Source of the DNA: CAYRWR01 sp964428015
GTDB lineage: Bacteria; Spirochaetota; Brevinematia; Brevinematales; CAYRWR01
Direction of reading: 5' to 3'
DNA length: 64,000 nucleotides
Assembly: GCA_964428015.1 (NCBI GenBank)
Contig: CAYRWR010000006.1
Location: forward strand, 65,812 to 129,811
The position numbers and the translations under genes were made by a program. The notes beneath the pieces are model-generated. The model had not been told where the DNA came from, did no database searches, and saw only the letters and a list, made by a program, of their open reading frames with translations. This document shows, piece by piece, positions 33,127 through 41,423 of this stretch (its first letter is position 1; the number at the start of each line of letters is the position of its first letter).

Positions 33127-34914
33127 TCACCGTATTTTGGTAAATTTCATACCCAGTATCTCTAAAGTCTTGATTGATCCCTCCTGCCGGAAGAAAATAG
33201 AAGTACCGGAATAGCGGTATCCTAAACCTCCGCCTATGGCAATTCCATCTCCGCGTGGCAGAAGTACATAGGTATTTGGTTGCGTACCACGGGGACCTAT
33301 ACTGAGATAAAGTCTGTCTTCCTTTTGGATCACTTTAACTTTAAATGCCTGGGAATTCAGAAATCGGGTAAAAACCGGATCATCCTCAACAAATTCTTTA
33401 TCAATCTGACGGTATTCTCCAGTCCAATTTTTCCAGTCTTCAGAAAGGGAATAATTCAGCTGTTGAGTACCCACCGGATAGGTGTAAACGTTTTGCTTAT
33501 TTACCATATAGACCCGATCGCCATCACGATAAAATCCGACCATAATAGGCTGCAGACTTTTACTATTAACATTCCGCAGTGAATATAATCCCCCTTTACG
33601 CCGGATCATTTTGTATTGGGTTTGCTTATCTCTTTTGATAGTTAAAAGAAGTCCATTTCCATTACTGCTGATTTCAGCCCAGGCATCTGGGAGATCAAAA
33701 CGGGAGGGTACCGGTGCCGGTATGAACTCAGTTTTTGCGCCAGTAACCGGAGGGATGTTATTTCTGGAACCATGATGCTGAAGAAGCTGATGAAGGCTTT
33801 TATCCGCGATGGTGTAAGGTAGAGACCCACACTTATAGCCGTTTACCATGGTGATCACGCCTATCCCCAATTCAGGGATGATCCCCAGCATGGAGAAGAA
33901 GGTCGTGACAGCGCCCCCATGCTGGATAATAGGTCCCTGATAGGGGAAATTGGGCCACCCCAATTCCCATGCCAGCCCAGTCTGAAAGCCGAAGTCCAAA
34001 GGACTGCTTGGCTGGGGTTGGGTCATTTGTTCAAGCGTTTCCTGCTTCAAAATCCGGGCACCATCCAGGCTGCCTTTATTGAGGATACAGCGGATAAACC
34101 GGCTCATATCAGCCGGTGTGGACAGCAGACTGCCCGCCGGGGAGTCAAAAACCGAAGGTTCCCGGAAACTGAACACGGCGACCCGGCTGACTACCAGGTT
34201 TGTTATATGTGCTTCATCCATCAGAAAAGAGGTGCGGGTCATACCCAGCGGTTTGAAGATGTGGTTCTGCGTATAGCTGTAGTAATCTTCCCCGCTAGCT
34301 TTTTCAATGATAATACCGAGCAGAGCAAAGCCATTATTGCAGTATGAATAAAACTCTCCGGCGGGAAACTGGACATAACGTCCGGACAGGAAATCCGTAA
34401 CGGTACGGAAGGCGTAGGGCCCACCGCTGTATCCCCCGAACAGTTTGTCGGATGGAATTCCTGAATGGTGTGTCAGGAGCATACGGATGGTGATACTGTG
34501 GGCGGGATTTGTATCACTGCCCCAGCTTTTCAGACTTAGTTCCGGAATATATTTACTGATGGGGTCATCCAGGGATAACCGGTGATTTTCAAGGAGTTGC
34601 ATAATAGCGATACCGGTAAATATCTTGGAGATAGAACCCAGGCAGAACAGGCTGTTTTCATCCAGCGGGATACGTTTGGTACTGTCCTTGTATCCATAAT
34701 ACTGGGTCCAAACCACGGCATTAGTATCGATCAGGGCAATGGCAAATGCCTGACCCTGGCCCTGATGTAATTGCTTAAGTATCTCTGAATGGAGGGTCTG
34801 ACACATCGCAGTGTAGCCTTTGTCGGCTTTTGTGTATTCCTGCTCCACACGAGGCGGTACACTGCAGGCAGCTAACAGAGTCAGTAATAAAATACTTAAA
34901 GTGATTTTATTCAA
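33127..34914 (-). CDS. Serine beta-lactamase-like lipoprotein (class C/PBP4*-type hydrolase)
   Basis: 595 aa with a lipobox (LAAC, Cys17). The beta-lactamase-like domain (about 35-400) shows the SxxK motif S94-I-S-K97, a YxN motif in YSYCNNG (YCN) and an HGG motif in QHGGAVTTFF in place of KTG. A C-terminal beta-rich domain (about 420-595) completes the common two-domain layout of esterase/D-aminopeptidase-type homologues. The substrate may be a peptidoglycan stem peptide, an ester or an amide; resistance cannot be inferred. A TATAA-rich region lies upstream. It is a single-gene unit downstream of the gapN-like gene. Confidence 0.85.
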   Translation of the reverse strand: MNKITLSILLLTLLAACSVPPRVEQEYTKADKGYTAMCQTLHSEILKQLHQGQGQAFAIALIDTNAVVWTQYYGYKDSTKRIPLDENSLFCLGSISKIFTGIAIMQLLENHRLSLDDPISKYIPELSLKSWGSDTNPAHSITIRMLLTHHSGIPSDKLFGGYSGGPYAFRTVTDFLSGRYVQFPAGEFYSYCNNGFALLGIIIEKASGEDYYSYTQNHIFKPLGMTRTSFLMDEAHITNLVVSRVAVFSFREPSVFDSPAGSLLSTPADMSRFIRCILNKGSLDGARILKQETLEQMTQPQPSSPLDFGFQTGLAWELGWPNFPYQGPIIQHGGAVTTFFSMLGIIPELGIGVITMVNGYKCGSLPYTIADKSLHQLLQHHGSRNNIPPVTGAKTEFIPAPVPSRFDLPDAWAEISSNGNGLLLTIKRDKQTQYKMIRRKGGLYSLRNVNSKSLQPIMVGFYRDGDRVYMVNKQNVYTYPVGTQQLNYSLSEDWKNWTGEYRQIDKEFVEDDPVFTRFLNSQAFKVKVIQKEDRLYLSIGPRGTQPNTYVLLPRGDGIAIGGGLGYRYSGTSIFFRQEGSIKTLEILGMKFTKIR

Positions 34915-34979
34915 TACTTTTTCCTTTATCTTATTTTGGCTTATAATCGGTTTGAAAAATATTTATTTGTATCCCCCTG

Positions 34980-36608
34980 TTAAAATATAAAATCCGTCGA
35001 CAAAAACGCGCTGTGGTCGTCCTTGACGATCTTGCTGACCAGGGTCTTGTTTTCCTCGGTCATCTTGGCGGACACCAGCGTCCGGATGGAAAACACACGC
35101 AGGGCGTCGGATACAGACAGCGTCCCTTCGGCGGAATCCTTGCGGCCCGTAAAGGGGAATACATCGGGTCCGCGCTGACACTGGCTGTTGAGATTGACCC
35201 GGCATACCTGGTTGACCAGGGGGTCTATGAGACGCGCGATCTGGGCGGGGTCCTGGCCGAACAGGCTGACCTGCTGGCCGTAGCGCGACTCGATCACGTA
35301 ATTCACCGCTTCAGAGATATCCGAGAAGGGTACTATAGGCACCAGGGGGCCGAATTGTTCTTCATTATAGATGCGCATTTTAGCATTGACCGGATACAGC
35401 ACCGCCGGAAAAAAGAAAGTCTCATTGACCTCTCCACCCCCGGGATTTTTGACCTGGGCACCCAGGGACTGGGCATCCTGGATCAGTTCCGTGAGGTATT
35501 GCGGCTTGCCTTCCACCGGCAGGGGAGTGATTTTGACACCTTCCACCCAGGGTACCCCCGGCTTGAGGGTATTGACCTTTTCCGCGAACAGCCGGGTGAA
35601 CTCATCAGAGATACTTTTATGTACAAACAGGATCTTGAGGGCGGTACAGCGCTGGCCGTTGTAGGACAGGCTGCCCAGGACGGCTTCTTCCACGGATTTT
35701 TCCAGGTCGCAGTCGGGCAGGAAGATGCCCGCATTCTTGGCGCCCAGTCCCAGTACGCTTTTGAGCATGTGAGGCTTGGGGTGCTGATGCTTGAGGATGT
35801 CGGCTACCTTGGTACTGCCGATAAAAGCCAGCACGTCAATCTTGCCTGAGGTCATCAGCGGACCGATCACCGTTTCTCCCTCTCCGTATACGGTATTGAC
35901 CACCCCGGCGGGAAAGGCGTCACGGTAGCATTCCAGCAGGGGCTGATGCAGGAGCACACCCAGCTTAGGCGGTTTAAAGATGACTACGTTGCCCATGATC
36001 AGAGCCGGGATGAGGGTGGTAAAGGTCTCGTTGAGCGGGTAGTTGTAGGGGCCCATACACAGCACCACGCCCAGGGGCGCGCGTCTGATCTGGGCCAGGA
36101 TGCCCTCTTCGATCTCAAAGCGGGAGCTTTTGCGGTCCAGGTCCTTGAGGGCGTCTATGGTATCGCGGATGTAGTCCACGGTACGGTCGAATTCTTTCTC
36201 GCTGTCTTTCAGGGATTTTCCGATCTCCCACATCAGGAGACGCACGATCTCGGTACGTTTTTCCACCATGCGCCTGGCGAAGTCTTCTACGTGGCGGATG
36301 CGGTCTGCGGTAGACATCGTAGGCCATTGCCCACGGCCCTTGTCATAGGCGGCGACCGCCGCGTCCAGGGCTTCCAGGCTGGTCTTTCCATCCATGAGGG
36401 GAGATTTACCCACCAGTACTTTTTTCGGTTTTCCATTGACGGTGACCCGCACGCAGGAGTAGACATCATCCAGCGCGCCATCCAGTTTTTTGATTTTTCC
36501 ATTGATAAGGGCATGATCCTGGATGAGAGGGACGGGGAGGCGGTGGACTTCGGGGATATCATTTATTTCCGGGAAAATATCCTGGACGATCTTGCTGATT
36601 TCAGACAT
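34980..36608 (-). CDS. Aldehyde dehydrogenase family protein, GapN-like
   Basis: 542 aa, longer than typical GapN (about 475-500) because of N- and C-terminal extensions. The catalytic cysteine C321 (YNGQRCTALK) and N189 (PYNYPLN) are present. The position of the general-base glutamate (ELGG in most members) reads LGLGAKN (286-292), giving glycine at 287. GapN oxidises glyceraldehyde-3-phosphate directly to 3-phosphoglycerate with NADP; the resemblance is by motif flavour only, so substrate and activity are uncertain. AAGGAG precedes the start. A region of dispersed repeats lies directly upstream. Confidence 0.75.
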   Translation of the reverse strand: MSEISKIVQDIFPEINDIPEVHRLPVPLIQDHALINGKIKKLDGALDDVYSCVRVTVNGKPKKVLVGKSPLMDGKTSLEALDAAVAAYDKGRGQWPTMSTADRIRHVEDFARRMVEKRTEIVRLLMWEIGKSLKDSEKEFDRTVDYIRDTIDALKDLDRKSSRFEIEEGILAQIRRAPLGVVLCMGPYNYPLNETFTTLIPALIMGNVVIFKPPKLGVLLHQPLLECYRDAFPAGVVNTVYGEGETVIGPLMTSGKIDVLAFIGSTKVADILKHQHPKPHMLKSVLGLGAKNAGIFLPDCDLEKSVEEAVLGSLSYNGQRCTALKILFVHKSISDEFTRLFAEKVNTLKPGVPWVEGVKITPLPVEGKPQYLTELIQDAQSLGAQVKNPGGGEVNETFFFPAVLYPVNAKMRIYNEEQFGPLVPIVPFSDISEAVNYVIESRYGQQVSLFGQDPAQIARLIDPLVNQVCRVNLNSQCQRGPDVFPFTGRKDSAEGTLSVSDALRVFSIRTLVSAKMTEENKTLVSKIVKDDHSAFLSTDFIF

Positions 36609-36689
36609 GGGGGTCTCCTTGCGGTAGATTATAGGGATATAGTAAGACAGAATGATTTTTTTCGCAAAAAGGGGCGGGGAGAACTTAAG

Positions 36690-36729
36690 ACAGGATTTAC
36701 AGGATTTACAGGATTTGCAGGATTTGCAG
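36690..36729 (+). repeat. Tandem 9-base repeat (ACAGGATTT)
   Basis: Four head-to-tail copies of a 9-base unit (36690-36698, 36699-36707, 36708-36716, 36717-36725), the last with A changed to G, followed by GCAG. Outside genes, 82 bases upstream of the aldehyde dehydrogenase gene. Short head-to-tail GGATTTACA arrays are a familiar kind of intergenic repeat in metagenomic genomes. Confidence 0.85.
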
Positions 36730-36792
36730 TATGGGGAGGTTTGGGTTTCTCTCAGTCTTCGGTCTGATTATTCAGACAAGGGACTAGGAAAA

Positions 36793-36823
36793 GGGTCTCG
36801 CAAAGGTACAAAGGGCACGGAGG
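36793..36823 (+). repeat. Dispersed repeat family A, copy 2
   Basis: GGGTCTCGCAAAGGTAC then AAAGGGCACGGAGG. It is nearly identical to the copy at 38968 and lies just downstream of the point where the M23 peptidase remnant ends. Confidence 0.7.
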
Positions 36824-36843
36824 AAAGGCGGGATTTTCGGGAA

Positions 36844-37096
36844 TTAGAGGATAGGGGCGCCTGCCTCATCAAAACTATTATCCCCTGTGCCCACCCAGGT
36901 ATAATTGATATCCAGTCCATGATGTACCCTGGAATAACTGGAGTTACCGGTGTTTCTATGACCAAAATCTGAAGCAACTGAGATTCTATCAGGTTTTGAA
37001 AGAGGTAATCCTATTTTCCAATCAGAGTAAGCCTGTTCAGAAAATAAACTGAAAATTAAAAAAAAATAATATGTGTCTTGCTTGCTTAATACTCAT
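36844..37096 (-). pseudogene. Frameshifted, truncated M23-type metallopeptidase gene
   Basis: The ATG at 37096 has GAGAGGATAG upstream and overlaps the end of the SH3-like lipoprotein gene by 11 bases. It begins a signal peptide (MSIKQARHILFF) that runs into a nine-base T tract (37058-37066 as A on the plus strand). Removing one T restores a frame continuing LIFSLFSEQAYSDW, then VASDFGHRNTGNSSYSRVHHG, LDINYTW and AGAPIL before TAA at 36844. This is the start of a LytM/M23 domain, with the HHGLD zinc-ligand segment. The rest of the domain is absent; the break abuts a dispersed repeat copy. Confidence 0.75.
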
Positions 37097-38867
37097 ATCC
37101 TATCCTCTCAACTAAAGAATACTTTTCCCATGAAAGTATGGATATATTGCCATTAGCATCAATTATTACACCACCACGAAAATCAGAACTTCGAGCTTTT
37201 ATAATACCTATAACATCATATTTATTGTTTAATACTACAAAAATCCTACCTAGTATATTATTACTTATTCGTTTATCAAAATATGAACCCTGCAACAAAA
37301 ATATATTAGCTTTTTCACTAAATGCAATCAAATTTCCAGACAATGACCTTCCCATTGTGTTTAATTGAAATGAAGCCGGGGGATATTTAATTGAATCAAT
37401 ATAAATTTCTTTGTTTTTATACACATTATATAATTGAGAATCGTTTTCGAGAGGAAAATTTATTATGAAAGAGCCTTGTGCTTTTTGATACTTTCTAAAA
37501 TCGTTAATATTTTTCTTTATATAAGTTGTATTTCCTTTGATATATATAGTTAACATATTAGTGTCAGTAATCACCGCTTTATACACAGATATGGATATCA
37601 ACTTATCATCTTTCAGTTTAAAGACGTTAAATGTAGGTGAAAAAATATTGGCACAATATGGAATATTCATCTCCAAGGAAATTTTTCCGTTCTTGAAGGT
37701 ACCAGTGTTTCGTTTATTTTTTATATAATTTTCAAGGAAGAATTCAAAAGAAAAAGTGCCTGAAAATGTTGTCTGGTATACTTTTTTAAAATCAAAACCC
37801 CTTGACCAGAGAGTTAATTTTACAATTTCTTTGAGTTTTAAGTCTCCTATCTTGTTTTCCAGATATTCTATAGTGTCTATTAGCTGTTTATATTCCGCAA
37901 TTTTATACTCCAATTCTATACGGGCTTTTGCATATTCCCTGGGTACAAATATTTCAGCTACTGCATACATTCCGTAAAAATTTTCTACTATTTTTTTTGT
38001 ATAGTGATATTCCTGACCTTCAATATTAGTAATAATTTCATCGAAAATATTATATTCTTTACCTACTATCTCATCTATGGATTTTATCTGATTTTTATAA
38101 AAAATAACTTTTTTACCTTTCTGTTCCCCAAAAACAACTGTCTCAGTTAAATCAGCTTGGGGATCAAACACATCCATGATGATTTCTTTCCTGTCCAATA
38201 AATTAATATTAGTCCATATCCGGGTTAGATCAATATTTGTGATTCCAGTGTATCCCACCCCTTTCGCCACCAGTTGTGTGGTATCAATCCCCTCCGCTTC
38301 GATCCACCCTTCCTTTCCCGCCTTCGATACCACGAAGAAGCGTTCGCCATTGCCCTTGAGTACGCGCATGGTGTCGCCCTTGGCCACCTGGTCTACTACC
38401 TTGCTCTCCAGCCCGTCGTCATACAAGGAGACCGGGGCGGTCAGTTTGAAGACATTGTCCTTGGTGTTGAAGAACAGCTCGGGCTGCCAGGGGGTGAGGC
38501 TGGCGGATGCCACCCAGCCGCCCACCGGACGCACTTGGGAGGTCTTGGTGTCACGGACACTGCCCTCCACATAGGCCCAGCTGTCCCGGGTGTCGTAGAG
38601 GGTGACCTTGTCGTACTTCATGAATTGCTCCAGGAAGGCGGTATTTGTGGAGACGCCGCTTGATAGTTGGGCCTGGTCCAGGTCGTACACCCGGACGTTG
38701 TTGGTGTTTATGTACATGACTCGGGGAGAGGATTTGTCTACCTTGAGCTTGTGTGCGATCAGGGATTGGGACTTTGCCGGTGCCGAATGGGTCTCCGCCT
38801 TGGGCTGTCCGCAGGAGGCGAGGATGGCTGCAATGAGGATGAGGGTGGTTTTGAGGGACTGTCGCAT
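37086..38867 (-). CDS. SH3b-like lipoprotein with compositionally distinct halves
   Basis: 593 aa from the ATG at 38867, which follows GGAGCCG. An upstream in-frame start gives a 19-residue extension before the lipobox and is rejected. The lipobox is LASC (Cys19). Two SH3b-like segments lie at about 45-125 (NVRVYDLDQAQ... WAYVEG) and 140-205 (SLYDDGLES... GWIEAEG). The C-terminal 380 residues are unassigned, with a Lys-rich helical part and beta strands. The DNA for residues 1 to about 205 is GC-rich; the rest (37086 to about 38250) is AT-rich, as if two pieces of different origin were joined. A decayed M23 peptidase gene follows and overlaps it. Confidence 0.65.
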   Translation of the reverse strand: MRQSLKTTLILIAAILASCGQPKAETHSAPAKSQSLIAHKLKVDKSSPRVMYINTNNVRVYDLDQAQLSSGVSTNTAFLEQFMKYDKVTLYDTRDSWAYVEGSVRDTKTSQVRPVGGWVASASLTPWQPELFFNTKDNVFKLTAPVSLYDDGLESKVVDQVAKGDTMRVLKGNGERFFVVSKAGKEGWIEAEGIDTTQLVAKGVGYTGITNIDLTRIWTNINLLDRKEIIMDVFDPQADLTETVVFGEQKGKKVIFYKNQIKSIDEIVGKEYNIFDEIITNIEGQEYHYTKKIVENFYGMYAVAEIFVPREYAKARIELEYKIAEYKQLIDTIEYLENKIGDLKLKEIVKLTLWSRGFDFKKVYQTTFSGTFSFEFFLENYIKNKRNTGTFKNGKISLEMNIPYCANIFSPTFNVFKLKDDKLISISVYKAVITDTNMLTIYIKGNTTYIKKNINDFRKYQKAQGSFIINFPLENDSQLYNVYKNKEIYIDSIKYPPASFQLNTMGRSLSGNLIAFSEKANIFLLQGSYFDKRISNNILGRIFVVLNNKYDVIGIIKARSSDFRGGVIIDANGNISILSWEKYSLVERIGYEY

Positions 38868-38967
38868 ACAACGGCTCCGGCGGTTATTTTTAGATATTGT
38901 AGCGGAGAAGGGCTGATGGGTCAAAAAAGTAACGGGGAGTTGTTAAGACTGGGGAGCTCTGAAATTG

Positions 38968-38996
38968 GTCTCACAAAGACACAAAGGGCGCGGAGA
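38968..38996 (+). repeat. Dispersed repeat family A, copy 3
   Basis: GGTCTCACAAAGACAC then AAAGGGCGCGGAG, nearly identical to 36793-36823 and in the same orientation. Confidence 0.7.
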
Positions 38997-39378
38997 AGAG
39001 TTAAAAAATAGGGTATGTTGCTACTTAGGTTATTTGTGAAAAAAACGAGCCTGAGACATTTACAGAAAATACATGCTAACCACAAATATCTCTTAGACGC
39101 CCTTTTGATGCCCTGGCCATCCACGAGGTATCATACACCCCAGCCTCTTCCCCTGAGGGGCGTATACCCTAAATTGCACTCACCTGCAGCGAAGCGGAAG
39201 GCATAGCCCCGATTCCTGCCTGAACCTTCTCATACCGACCATGCATCATGGGCGCTAGAAGGGCGTTTTTCTTTGCGAGCGTTTCTTTTGGGGGACCTGG
39301 CCAAAAGAAATGCGGAAAACCCGCTTCCGTTCGGCCAACGGAAAAAGTCCTCCCCGACCAGGGGCATTCCTGGGTTAA

Positions 39379-39443
39379 AGGAGATCCTCCACTTCGATGC
39401 GCGCTCGCTTACTCAGCACAAGCACTTCATTCAGGATGACAAA
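39379..39443 (+). repeat. Dispersed repeat family B, long copy
   Basis: GGAGATCCTCCACTTCG, about 30 intervening bases, then CTTCATTCAGGATGACA. The ends match the short copy at 21780-21813 (GGAGATTCTTCACTTTCG, TTCAGAATGACA). Confidence 0.5.
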
Positions 39444-39474
39444 CTAAAGTTGAAAATTTGCAGACAAGAAAGAG

Positions 39475-40389
39475 TTATTTCCCATTATCAAAATCTTGAT
39501 AAGCATCGGCCAGATAATCCCTCACCCCTTTCCAAAGTATCCCCGGCACAGCGGCCTTCAGATCAGTAAGCCGCTGGTCCGGTACCGTTATGCGGGAGAG
39601 GTTGAAACCTTCTTTCAGGACCATAAACTTCAGAATTCGGGATTGTATAGCCCGTCTGTGGCAGCCGTACAGGCAACGCATGCACATGACACATTGATTT
39701 GTAAAATCTGGTTTATCTTGTCTCATAACAATATTCAGCTGAGGGCAATTACTGGCGCACCACCCACAGGCATCACAATCTTCATTGGCATACAGGCTTT
39801 TCCCGAAATGGGGAGCTCCGAATTGTTCCAGGTGACTGATCCAGGCAAACAGCCAGCCCAAGAAATGAAAAGGGGTACGCTGGGATTTCAATTGTATGAT
39901 GGATTGAGCAGTTCTGCCGGTCTTATAGGGGAGTACCCGGAGCAGTTCACTGGCGGCGCGGACAGGGGTAGAGGTGATCCAGTTGGCGGGCATAATGTAC
40001 ATTTCTTCCAGAAAGACTATGGCCCTTTTCTTGGACAGACTACGGATCACCCTCCTGCGGCAGGCTGTATTGGGCCAGACTTCTCCGCCGCCGCTCACGG
40101 AAATCACCACGGCCGGCAGATGATCCAGTTCGGGCAGGCCTTTGATCCAGCTATGCACAGGGAGGGGCGCGTCCATGGCGTGGACAGCATAGAGCAGTAC
40201 CAGGGCTGAAATCGGTTTTTCATGGATATTGATTTGATTTTGTGACGAGACAGATTTATCCAGAGGATGCAGTATTACCGGTTTTCCTCTGTCATTCAGG
40301 GATTGAGCCAGGGACTGCGCGGCTAGTCTGGTGCCGCCCGTGCCGGAAAAATAGACGATCAGGACAGGAGCGTCTTCCTGTCTTTTCAT
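39475..40389 (-). CDS. EFR1-family flavodoxin-ferredoxin fusion
   Basis: 304 aa. Residues 10-175 are a flavodoxin-like domain with an FMN phosphate loop (VYFSGTGGTRLAAQ) and VVISVSGGGEVWPN. The C-terminal part has two 4Fe-4S motifs, CDACGWCASNCP and CVMCMRCLYGCHRRA. This is the domain pair of the EFR1 (epoxyqueuosine-unrelated, ferredoxin-linked) family of anaerobes, carrying low-potential electrons to an unknown acceptor. Its start overlaps the upstream gene by 4 bases. It is the last gene of the long rdgB-to-EFR1 unit. Confidence 0.85.
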   Translation of the reverse strand: MKRQEDAPVLIVYFSGTGGTRLAAQSLAQSLNDRGKPVILHPLDKSVSSQNQINIHEKPISALVLLYAVHAMDAPLPVHSWIKGLPELDHLPAVVISVSGGGEVWPNTACRRRVIRSLSKKRAIVFLEEMYIMPANWITSTPVRAASELLRVLPYKTGRTAQSIIQLKSQRTPFHFLGWLFAWISHLEQFGAPHFGKSLYANEDCDACGWCASNCPQLNIVMRQDKPDFTNQCVMCMRCLYGCHRRAIQSRILKFMVLKEGFNLSRITVPDQRLTDLKAAVPGILWKGVRDYLADAYQDFDNGK

Positions 40390-40832
40390 TCTTCTTCATC
40401 CAGGGAAATGATTTCATCATAGACGATTTCATTACCATCATCCTGATAAGGTAATAAAAAGCGGTATTCCTGATCCAGGCCCAGCGTGATCAGGATGGCG
40501 TTTGCGGTTTCTACCTCTGTGGCTAGAGAATAATCTGTCTCACTATCCAGGTGAACATGACAAAATGTGACCCAGGAGCATATCTTCTTTTGTTTCAGTT
40601 CAGACACTGCCTGCTGGTGCAGAGACTGTAATGCTTTTTCCAATGGTATGGATTCTTGACCCGGCGGGATGTGGTATACCAGGGAGCGCAAGGTATGGTC
40701 CTGCTCTTCTACTATACCCGCAGGCTCGTAAAATCCTTCCAGTTGGGATTCCTTAAAAAAATCCAGTGCTTCCAGGTAGATTTCTTCCAGCTGGTCCAGA
40801 GCCCGATGAGAGTCAAAAAATTTTTCATTCAT
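40386..40832 (-). CDS. Acidic protein of unknown function
   Basis: 148 aa with no signal peptide, acidic (FDSHRALDQLEEIYLEALDF at the start; ending ISLDEEE), predicted alpha/beta. No family recognised. It overlaps the BamE-like gene upstream and the EFR1 gene downstream by 4 bases each, so its expression is tightly coupled to both. The GLDQEYRFLLPYQDDGNE stretch near the C-terminus resembles generic DUF domain endings, but I cannot name one. Confidence 0.55.
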   Translation of the reverse strand: MNEKFFDSHRALDQLEEIYLEALDFFKESQLEGFYEPAGIVEEQDHTLRSLVYHIPPGQESIPLEKALQSLHQQAVSELKQKKICSWVTFCHVHLDSETDYSLATEVETANAILITLGLDQEYRFLLPYQDDGNEIVYDEIISLDEEE

Positions 40833-41416
40833 TTTGCAATTACTCCATAGCTGATCAGTTGTTCATTGCTGAATCTCAGCCGGAGATAATCCGGTTCGAT
40901 ATTCCCTGAAGAATGGTATCCAAAACCAAGATAATAATACCAGTCACTTTTCTGCAATTTTTCCGGCACACCCAGCGCCTGAGTCAACTCTGTGAGAGTT
41001 TTCATACCGGAGAGTTCCGTCCGGATGAGGTCATCCACCATTTCATAACGGGTCTCTTTGTTAGCCTGCCATTGAATGAGATCAAAGCGGCGTTTCAGAA
41101 ATTGATCATATACCCAATTGGATATGGCTGTATTGTTGCTGAACTGCACAGCCAGAAATTTACCGGTGGTCTGACTGTATCCGCAATACCAGGCCAGGAT
41201 ATTATCCTGGATGTATGTCAGGTCTGCTGCACCCAGGTTGCTGAGAATGGTTTCTTTGCTTTTACCCAGCAAAAGTTTTTGAGAAATCAAGAGGGGCTGA
41301 ATCCTGCAGCGGTTATTGAGTGATTGGTTCCATTCTTTGAATACATCCCTGGTACAATTCTGGAGCAATACAGTGGCTGTCACAAAAAAAATAAAATAAC
41401 ACACATACTTATACAT
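40829..41416 (-). CDS. BamE/SmpA-like lipoprotein
   Basis: 195 aa from the ATG at 41416. A longer frame starting with TTG at 41434 is rejected because GAGG is placed for the ATG. Lipobox LLQNC (Cys20). A region of about residues 47-120 (LLLGKSKETILSNLGAADLT, LAWYCGYSQTTGKFLAVQFS) and a second similar region near 140-190 (GMKTLTELTQALGVPEKLQK, DWYYYLGFGYH) have the beta-alpha-beta pattern of SmpA/OmlA (BamE) domains, in duplicate. BamE-type domains assist outer-membrane protein assembly. It lies 7 bases after rodA. Confidence 0.6.
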   Translation of the reverse strand: MYKYVCYFIFFVTATVLLQNCTRDVFKEWNQSLNNRCRIQPLLISQKLLLGKSKETILSNLGAADLTYIQDNILAWYCGYSQTTGKFLAVQFSNNTAISNWVYDQFLKRRFDLIQWQANKETRYEMVDDLIRTELSGMKTLTELTQALGVPEKLQKSDWYYYLGFGYHSSGNIEPDYLRLRFSNEQLISYGVIAK

Positions 41417-41423
41417 CACTGCC

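Larger units (their letters stand above)
38868..39474. other. Long intergenic region with dispersed repeats
   Basis: No supported gene in about 600 bases. It holds a family A repeat (38968-38996), a GC-rich segment (39140-39330) with no protein or RNA that I recognise, and a GGAGAT...TTCAGGATGACA motif (39379-39443). Its composition is more GC-rich than its neighbours. Confidence 0.5.

Noticed and set aside
32939..33130. A 63-codon frame downstream of the EAL-HDOD gene
   Set aside because: It overlaps a dispersed repeat, has no ribosome site and encodes no recognisable sequence.
33127..34914. Antibiotic-resistance beta-lactamase
   Set aside because: The lipoprotein signal, the HGG variant motif and the extra C-terminal domain point to a general serine hydrolase. 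No resistance claim can be made.
35013..35849. A 278-codon open frame opposite the aldehyde dehydrogenase
   Set aside because: A shadow of a well-supported gene, with no start signals.
36690..36729. CRISPR-like array
   Set aside because: The 9-base units are contiguous with no spacers and there are no cas genes.
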